DNA from: Lantana camara
Taxonomy: Eukaryota > Streptophyta > Magnoliopsida > Lamiales > Verbenaceae
Assembly (NCBI GenBank): GCA_037501455.1
Contig: CM074857.1
Location: forward strand, 31,640,001-31,704,000
DNA: 64,000 nucleotides
Reading direction: 5' to 3'
The notes under the pieces are model-generated. The model did no database searches and had not been told where the DNA came from. It was given only the letters and a program-made list of their open reading frames with translations. A program made the translations under genes and the position numbers. Shown in pieces: positions 56,631 to 64,000 of the stretch (its first letter is position 1; every line of letters begins with the position of its first letter).

Positions 56631-57482
56631 TGATGGGACCAAAATACGTAGGGCCCCGTTTTGACACGTGGTGCCCCCAGCATCAGACGCGTGGCCTCTT
56701 GATCCCCAAGCAAGTCGTCTCCGAGTTGAACTTGCGCTCGCTCACGAGAGGGTAAGAACATAGAAAGCACTTGATCCATGTACGGACACATGTCCTCGCC
56801 CTCGAGACACGTGGCCCTCATAACCGCTCTCCGACGAGCATCCTCCATGCTATCACGCATATCCCAATTCCCCACAGAATTAATTCCCTAGCGCTCACTC
56901 CCCTCGAATGAGCGTACACATGCAGGAAAATAGAGGAGCAAAACTCCACTCTCCACAACCCTGGCCAAGGTCCACCCTCGGATCTGCGAGCCTCCAAGGC
57001 CCATGGTAGACACGAGCGTGCGCCTTGCCCTATTTACCAACCCAAAAAGGCTCTCTGACACACCGTACGCGCCCGCGCACCTACCACTGTTGCCCGTACC
57101 AACTTTTCGGCAACTTTTGTAGGAGATCCTTCCTAGGTTTCTCCTCCTTACGCCACGTGTTAGGGAAACGTTAGGCTAGGACCACAAGGTGCAAATCACC
57201 AAAGGGTCCCTGACCCTCAACTATAAGCAACTTCCATTACTGAAACTCTGCAATTACTTTTTAGTTTCATCCTCTTTCAAATCATCATCTGACTTGAGCG
57301 TCGGAGAGCCAAACTGAGCATCACCCCCCGGTTCCCCCAGCTTGGCCATCTGACTTCTGTTTTGTGGTGTTTGTCCTAGCAGGTTGAACCCCCCAACTTT
57401 TCCGGCGAATTCCATCTTGTTTCCCCACATCAAACAAATTCTAAAAGTGTTGGAATTTGGACATCTGAAATCAGACCCATCA
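56631..57482 (+). repeat. LTR of Tat element 3
   Basis: 852 bp, TGATGGGACC...GACCCATCA, collinear with the LTRs of element 1 (852-856 bp). The TATA region reads CTATAAGC (57221), weaker than in the other two copies. Confidence 0.9.
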
Positions 57483-57573
57483 TTTTTTGGCGCCATCTGT
57501 GGGAAACCATCATTTCATTCTTTCTTCTTCACCTCTGCTAGTTGAACAGCAAACACCATATTCTGCTTTCACA

Positions 57574-58820
57574 ATGGTTACTAAGAGATCAAGCATAACT
57601 AGAGGCGGCAATGACCTCTCCCTCCCAGCCGTTACTGGAGGCGCACCACCGGTTGGAGGAGCCCCACCCGTGGCGGAACAAGACTTACCTCCACCGGGTG
57701 CCACCCCTGAGCAGCTGCCAATCTTGGCGGTGGGAGGATCCGGAGCCTCTGTTTCCCAGAACAATCCATCCAATCACCTGCCCACCGCCCCAGTCCACCC
57801 CGGAGGGTACCCTGTTATGATGCCACCGCCGGGATATACCTTGACGCCTTCCACAGTGGTTCCCATGCCCCAGCCTTACCATGTCGGCCGGATGCAGCTA
57901 CCCATTGTCATCCCCAAACAAATTGAAGGGGTGGAGATACCCTCAATGACGCCCCAGCAGCTGCAAGCCATCTACACACAGTGTGAGGTTCGGACCGCCC
58001 AGAACGCCTGACAAAATTTTACAGCCACTTACTTCCCTTCCGGAACGGCCGCTCAAGTCGCCCCTCCAATGGGAGGATGGCAGGTTCATACCCTAACTGC
58101 GGCCCAAGTTGTGTTACAAGCCCAACCACCACCACCCCCTACATGAGGTAAAGAAATCCCTACGAGGGGAGGAGAGGAGTGCCCACAAGCGGACAAAGGC
58201 AAAGGGCCTGCGGAAAGGATTGATATCAATGACGAGGCTAATTCCCAAGCCTCAAAACGAGGCTCGTACATCTCCAGACGGGAGACCAAAGCTAGGGGAG
58301 AAGATCCCAACCTTCTCGCGGCTGTGCAAGACCAGCTGCAGGGGTTGCAGGATATTGTGGGACAACTCTCTCAAGCGCAGTCTCAAGCCCCTCATGATGG
58401 GGGCGAGAGAGCCAATGCTAGAGACGCTCGTCGCCATCCCTGACAGCAGCATGAGCAGGAGGAGAACTACAACTACTATACCCTTGCGAGGGGCTCTCCC
58501 CTTGTGGAAGAAGTCTTGATGGCCCAAGCGGGAATGGGCAAAGTCCCCACTTCCATCAACCGCTATGATGGAACCACCAATCCAGCTGAGCATTTGGATC
58601 ATTTTCTTCATTTGATGCACTTATATGAGCATTCGAGCCACTATTGGGCCAAAGTATTCGTTACCTCTCTTGTCGGAATGGCTCAAGAATGGTACAAGCA
58701 TTTGCCACCCCGCTCGATCAGAGGGTGTGAAGACCTTGCAAACGCCTTCCTAAACCATTTCAACTCCCTGAAGGCTACTGTCACCGTGCCCACGGCTCTG
58801 TACAACTTGATCCACGGTAT
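57574..58820 (+). pseudogene. Truncated gag of Tat element 3
   Basis: Starts MVTKRSSITRGG at 57574 and is open to 58011, where TGG (element 2) has become TGA. Frameshifts follow around 58140-58480. The capsid region is open again at 58504-58863 (MEEVLMAQAGMGKVPTSINRYDGTTNPAEHLDHF ... EWYKHLPPRS). Homology stops at about 58820. Non-functional. Confidence 0.88.
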
Positions 58821-58859
58821 AAATGCCTCAGCAAAATATATATATATGGGTAATGTGAG

Positions 58860-59125
58860 ATAAGTTCCCATTCGGGCATGATATTTTTACTTTAGTCCCC
58901 AATTGAGTATCAAATTTTTATTTTAGTACTCGCGTGTAGTATGAATATGATAGAATACAGTATTTATGTCCTATTATGTTGTATATGTTTTCACCACTCT
59001 CAAATATGTTGTATAAATTTCACATAATGTAGTACTAAAATATTCTACTGTAGTATTTATATCGTATTATGTTGTATAAATTTTTGGGGACTAAAGTAAA
59101 AATTTCCAAACTGGAGGGGACTTAT
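58860..59125. mobile_element. Possible small MITE
   Basis: Inverted arms of about 40 bases, 58860-58900 and 59086-59125, share ATAAGT, CCC and TTTTTACTTTAGTCCCC in opposite orientation around an AT-rich centre. The exact ends and a target duplication could not be fixed; the true ends may lie several bases further out. It lies next to the point where element 3 homology stops. Confidence 0.45.
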
Positions 59126-59297
59126 TTGAAACTGCCCCTATTATTTACGGTCTAATATTGAATATATTTACATATTATCTACGGGTTAATATTTTTCTAC
59201 AATTATTATCCATACAAAAATCGTATAAAATGTGGTGGAAGTTTGGTCCAATTAATTTTATCAATTAATAACTGTTTTCGACGGATTGTTTACCAAA

Positions 59298-59540
59298 AGG
59301 TGATATTCGAGGGTGATAGTTGTAACTTGATCCGTCAGATCAACGTGGATGAGCCTGATCTTTCTTGGAAACGTTGTTACTGTTATGAAGAACATGTCTT
59401 TTTGTTTTAGGATCTCTAGATTTGGTTTTGTTGGTCGTAATGCAAATAGAGTCGCTAACACTTTAATCAAAATCTTTGTATCGATCTATGTTAATTCTCT
59501 GTTTTATGTTTTGGACTTGATTCACGCTAATTTGCAATAA
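59298..59540 (+). pseudogene. RNase H-like relic (LINE/RVT_3 type)
   Basis: One frame reads 'KVIFEGDSCNLIRQINVDEPDLSW' at 59298-59370. A second frame gives 'FGFVGRNANRVANTLIK' at about 59420-59472. Together these match the middle and end of the RNase H-like domain found at the C-terminus of plant L1-type elements and related proteins (E.D then the 'R.AN.VA..L' helix). There is a frameshift between the two parts, and the start of the domain is missing or not recognisable. Confidence 0.65.
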
Positions 59541-60284
59541 ATTGGGCCCTTCGAGCCCATTTCCCTAGGAAAGAAAAAATTATTTTCAGCGGAACATTTA
59601 CTAAAATTCCATCAAAATTATTTTTATTTATTCATATTTTATTAATGTTTCTACCGATTTCTTACTAAATTCCTTAGATAAATTTTTCATTTATTTTCAA
59701 TTATTAAACTATATGCACAGATTTTTAACAGAAATATATCTATAATTTTATATGTTAATTTTAATTTTTAGCTTATCAACAGTTGAGTAGAAATTCTGTC
59801 GATATATTTTAAATATATATTTTTTATTTCTTTAGTATTTATATATATTTGTTCATTTGCAAATAACAAATCCGTGAATTGTTACTAAAAATATTGTTTA
59901 AAATTCCAATCAAAGAATTGTCTAAAAAAAAAAAAAAATCCAATCAAAGAAACAAAAACGCGTGATAGTGCACATTATTTCTTGCATACCTTCTGCTATT
60001 TCTACATAGTACATACACATATATCAAATCATGCTGTCACGAAAATCAGCTAAAGACTTTCCCTAACTACTGCTGCTGTTTTTTATTGTCGCATTGATTA
60101 CAATTTACAAAGCCGCTGAAAATAGAAATCCATAACGTTCGCATCCAGATATTACCCAATTTGATGAAAAAGAAAAATTAATTATGAAATTCATATATAA
60201 AATATATAGAAAAATATATAATAATAAAAGTGTCAAAAAAATCCAGAGTCACGCATAAAATCAATTAAGTGCATTAAAAGATTG

Positions 60285-60326
<42 letters not shown>

Positions 60327-60688
60327 ATAGTTACGGAAAGATTGACTCCATTCATATGAAAGATTCCAGACAGCTTTTATTCCACGTTTATTTGATTTTG
60401 TACCTTTTATGCATCGTTCGTCTCTTCAGTGGAAACAATTAGATGTAAAAAGAGGGTGTCAAATGGTTGTCCAATATTAAATGATGCAAGAATTCAAGAA
60501 AAAACTTGAAATTCCATCGCAACAAGTTAGCGAAATGGTTGAGAGAGATTTGAATCAATAATCTAGATCTCCGGCAAGATTTGTGTTTTGCACAAGAGAG
60601 AGAACAACCACAAGAGGAAGAGGGGTTGGTCCCACTATGATGTGGAAGAAGATCTCATTTGCGAAAGGTGTAATGTGGACAGGGGTGT
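59541..60688. other. AT-rich spacer, no gene seen
   Basis: Non-coding with a (TA)n tract at 60289-60322. Nothing else is recognisable. Confidence 0.6.
60289..60322. repeat. (TA)n microsatellite
   Basis: About 17 TA units. Confidence 0.9.
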
Positions 60689-60912
60689 CAATTCGGGTGG
60701 GTCGGGTGGGTTCGGGTCGGGTTGAGGTAGGGGTATTACATGAAAATTCCCAACCCGAACCTGACCCGACCCGAATTTGAACCCGAAAATCTCAACCCGA
60801 ACCCGACCCGATCGGGTTCGGGTTGGGTTCGGGTTGACCCGAACACTGTTCGGGTCACCCGATAACCCGGTTAACCCGAATAACCCGAACCCGACCCGAC
60901 CCGAAACGCTTT
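60689..60912 (+). mobile_element. One-ended hAT-like terminus with CGGGT repeats
   Basis: Starts CAGGGGTGTCAATTCGGGT, a common plant hAT terminal motif. It is followed by about 200 bases of CGGGTCGGGTT repeats in both orientations, then an AT-rich interior. No matching right end (ACCCCTG type) is found before 64000. Either it is truncated or the element extends past the window. The short frame at 60583-60780 is not a gene. Confidence 0.6.
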
Positions 60913-61070
60913 TATTTTTCCTTTTTTTTTTTTTTTGATTTTTTTAAATTCTAATTTATGTTTAAAGTATTTTAAAACTTGATAACAATATATAAAAATA
61001 TATAGTTCGTAAGGTTTGACATAATTGCAATTAATATAAGATTAAAAAAAATTAATACATAAATATTATT

Positions 61071-62191
61071 AAGTTCTAATTCTAAGTGTAGTTATAACTA
61101 AGTTCTATATCAACTCTATTTAAATTCCTATTTATATAAATTCAATCAATAAGGTAATTATGTAAAATAAAAATTAGATACATAAACATTATTTAGATCG
61201 AATAATATATTTTCTACTAAACTAATCATAATGCAATTCAAATTTTTTAAGTCCAAATAAATACATCTCTTTTTGTCCATAAACTCTGTTTAATTCTAAT
61301 CATATTATAGTCATATATGTCTTTCTAATGAACAAAACTATACAATTTAGACAAATTATATAATATTGACATTATAAATCACATTTTTCTCAAATAATAA
61401 TCACATGTCTATAGAAAAAAATATTTTACTAGCCCCTTTTTTAATAGTCTATTATATTATATTATAAAAATGCGAGTTGATTTTTGGATTTTTTTTTTTA
61501 ATTTATTGGCCGCCAAAATATCCTTACAATAATGATTTCACTAATGTTTAATTAAGTTAATTATGTAAACCAATATGTATTATAAATTATTATTGAAATT
61601 TTATACGTACTTAATTATGGATAGGAATTTGGTTACAAGTCTAATCTTAATCGAATTCTAAATCTAACTCTAATAAACTGTACCCATATTAAAAACTTGT
61701 TTATAATCTTAATTAAGATCTAATTCCAAGTGTAATTATAATTAAGTTTTATATCAACTCTATTTAAATTCTTATTTATATAAATTTAATAAACTTCAAT
61801 CAATAGGGCAATTATGTAAAATGTAAATTAGATACATAAAAATTATTTTGATCGAATAATATATTTTCTACTAAACTAATCATAATTCAATTCTAATTGT
61901 TTAACTTTAAATAAACACATCTCTTTTTGTCCGTAAACTTTTGTTTAATTCTAATTATATTACAATCATGTATGTCTTTCTAATTAACAAAATTGTATAA
62001 TTTAGACAAATTATATAATATTAACATTATATATCACGTTATTCTCAAATAATAATCACATATTTATAGAAAAAAATTATTTTACTAACCATTTTTTTAA
62101 TAGTCTATTATATTATATTATAAAAATACGAGTTAATATTTGAATTTTTTTGAAATTTATTGGTCGCCAAAATATCCTTACAATAATGATT
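61071..62191. repeat. AT-rich block duplicated in tandem (about 650-bp offset)
   Basis: 61071-61538 and 61715-62191 are diverged copies of one sequence. Both run from 'TCTAATTC.AAGTGTA.TTATAA' to 'CGCCAAAATATCCTTACAATAATGATT'. The end segments (61448 and 62104, TCTATTATATTATATTATAAAAAT.CGAGTT) also resemble the start of the candidate Helitron at 23880, including 'TATCCT.ACAATAA'. They may be Helitron-derived relics. Confidence 0.65.
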
Positions 62192-62255
62192 GCCAACAAA
62201 TTTGTTAGAATTGCAGTCTCGAGCCTGCGTTACTTTGATTGTCCCTTTGTGGGTA

Positions 62256-64000
62256 AAATGGATCCAAAATAGGTAAAATATGGATAAAATAGATTAAAAT
62301 GGGTAAAATGGATCCAAGTAGGTAAAATGGATCCAAAATGGGTAAAATGTGGGTAAAATAGATCAAAATGGATCCAAATAGATAACATGGATCCAAATGG
62401 GTAAAATAGATTCAAAATGGATAAAATATGGGTAAAATGGATCCAAAATGGGTAAAATGAGTCCAAGTAGGTAAAATGGGTCCAAAATGGGTAAATTGGA
62501 TCCAAATGGGTAAAATGAATCCAAGTGGGTTAAATACATCCAAGTGGTAAAATTGATCCAAATAGGTAAAATATAGATAAAATTGATTAAAATTGGTAAA
62601 ATGGATCCAACTTGGTTAAATGGATCCAAGTAGGTAAAATGGATCCAAAATGGGTAAAATGAATCTAAGTGGGTAAAATGAACCTAAATAGACAAAATAG
62701 ATTCAAAATGGGTAAAATGGATCCAAATGGATAAAATGAATCCAAAATGGGTAAAACAGATCCAAATGAGTAAAATAGATCCAAATGGGTAAATGGATCC
62801 AAAATGGGTAAAACAGATCCAAATTGGTAAAATAAATCCAAATGGGTAAATGGATCCAAAATGGGTAAATTGGATCCAAATCGGTAAAATTGATTCGAAA
62901 TGGGTAAATATGGGTAAAATGGATCCAAGTGGATAAATGGATCTAAATGGATAAAATGAATCCAAAATGGGTAAAATGAGTTCAAGTGGGTGAAATGGAT
63001 CCATAATTGGTAAATTGGATCCAAATGGGTAAAATTGATTCAAGTGGGTAAAATGAACCTAAATGCATAAAATAGATCCAAAATGGGTAAAATGTATCCA
63101 AAATGGGTAAAACAGATCCAAATGGGTAAATGGATCCAAAATGGGTATAATTGATCCAAGTGGGTAAAATGGATTCAAAATGGGTAAATGTGGGTAAAAT
63201 GGATCCAAGTGGGTAAAATGAATCTAAATGTGTAAAATGGATCCAAAATGGGTATAATTGATCCAAATGGGTAAAATTGATTCAAATGGGTAAAATGAAT
63301 CCAAGTGGGTAAAATTGACCCAAATGGGTAAAATAGATCCAAAATGGGTAAAATGAATCTAAATAAGTAAAATGGATTCAATTGAGTGAAATGGATCTAA
63401 GTGGGTAAAATAGATCTAACTGGATAAAATAGATCCGAATGGGTAAATTGGATCCAAATGGGTAAAATGAGTCCAAATGGGTAAAATGGATACAAAATGG
63501 GTAAAATGCATCCAAATGTGTAAAATGGATTCAAAATGAGTAAAATAGATTCAAAATGGGTAAAAAGTGGGTAAAATGGATCCAAATGGATTAAATGGAT
63601 CCAAAATGGGTAAAATGGATACAAAATGGAAAAAAAATTGATACAAATTGGTAAAATGAATCCAAGTGAGAAACTGGATCCAAAATAGGTAAAATGAATG
63701 AAAGTGGGTAAAATGGATTCAAAATACGTAAATTGGATCCTAATGTGTAAAACGGATCCAAGTGGGTTAAATATGGGTAAAATGGATCCATTTATGTAAA
63801 ATGGATCCAAAATGGGTATAATTGATCCAAATGGGTAAAATGGATTCAACTGAATAAAATGGATCCAAATGGGTAAAATGGATTCAACTGAGTAAAATGG
63901 ATCCAAATGGGTAAATTGGATCCAAATGGGTAAAATGTGGGTAAAGTGGATTAAAATGGGTAAAATGGATCCAAATGAGTAAAATGAATCCAAATGGATA
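62256..64000. repeat. Tandem repeat array, 17-20-bp unit with GGATCC, runs off the window
   Basis: About 90 imperfect copies of a unit close to AATGGGTAAAATGGATCCAA. Units vary by one or two bases and alternate between GGATCC, AGATCC and GAATCC. No gene is present. The unit has few stops on the minus strand, so long artefactual frames (up to 198 codons, rich in DPFYPF and SILPI) appear there. The array continues past the right edge, so its full length is unknown. Confidence 0.93.

Larger units (their letters stand above)
56631..58820 (+). mobile_element. Tat-lineage element 3, truncated (5' LTR and part of gag)
   Basis: Same family as elements 1 and 2. The LTR is at 56631-57482, the primer region at 57488, and gag homology runs from 57574 to about 58820, ending abruptly after 'TALYNLI' in the capsid region. 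No pol, antisense gene or 3' LTR follows in the window, so the target duplication cannot be tested. The break may be a deletion or a later insertion. Confidence 0.9.

Noticed and set aside
62205..63993. Long minus-strand open frames (up to 198 codons, rich in DPFYPF/SILPI) as repeat proteins
   Set aside because: They are open in overlapping frames because the tandem repeat unit has few stops on that strand; there is no start signal, and composition follows the repeat exactly.
1..64000. CRISPR arrays, bacterial operons, canonical tRNA or rRNA genes
   Set aside because: Tandem repeats here lack unique spacers. The only tRNA-like signal is the SINE at 30121-30224. All other features are plant transposable elements.

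Overview
This is plant nuclear DNA, almost certainly from a eudicot. It is a repeat-rich block with no gene I judge functional other than those carried by transposable elements. The evidence is plant-type Ty3/gypsy Tat-lineage and Ty1/copia retrotransposons, hAT and Harbinger-like MITEs, a tRNA-derived SINE, L1-type LINE relics, and a decayed hydroxyphenylpyruvate reductase-like pseudogene. That pseudogene resembles the enzyme of rosmarinic acid-producing plants such as Lamiales; the taxonomic hint is weak.

Layout. 1-704 is AT-rich flank. 710-13331 is Tat element 1, an old copy with both LTRs, a broken gag-pol and a broken antisense gene. 13332-14814 is AT-rich spacer. 14815-23598 is an LTR element with gag but no pol (TR-GAG-like), carrying a nested hAT MITE and a Harbinger-like MITE. 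23880-28765 is a candidate Helitron shell around an L1 LINE relic that is itself split by a solo LTR. 28859-29742 (minus) is the reductase pseudogene. 30121-30224 is a SINE with matching target-site duplications. 32717-37784 is a complete but defective copia element. 39494-40194 holds two related hAT MITEs nine bases apart. 40467-43314 is a second, larger solo LTR of the same family as the one in the LINE relic. 43670-56326 is Tat element 2, young and nearly intact. 56631 to about 58820 is Tat element 3, reduced to one LTR and part of gag. The rest is AT-rich DNA with a LINE RNase H relic, a one-ended hAT-like terminus, a duplicated AT-rich block, and a 20-bp-class tandem repeat that runs off the window end.

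The most informative system is Tat element 2. Its sense gag-pol (44585-50785) is one frame interrupted by a single TAG between RNase H and integrase. On the opposite strand, between pol and the 3' LTR, it carries an antisense gene (54888 down to 52043). Three open frames there join in phase through two GT-AG introns to give about 882 codons. The first exon carries the plant 'putative gypsy-type transposon' (Transposase_28-like) domain and the last exon a coiled coil. Most of its splice sites and a minus-strand TATA box upstream also occur in the diverged element 1. This suggests that the antisense unit is a maintained part of the family and is transcribed convergently with gag-pol.
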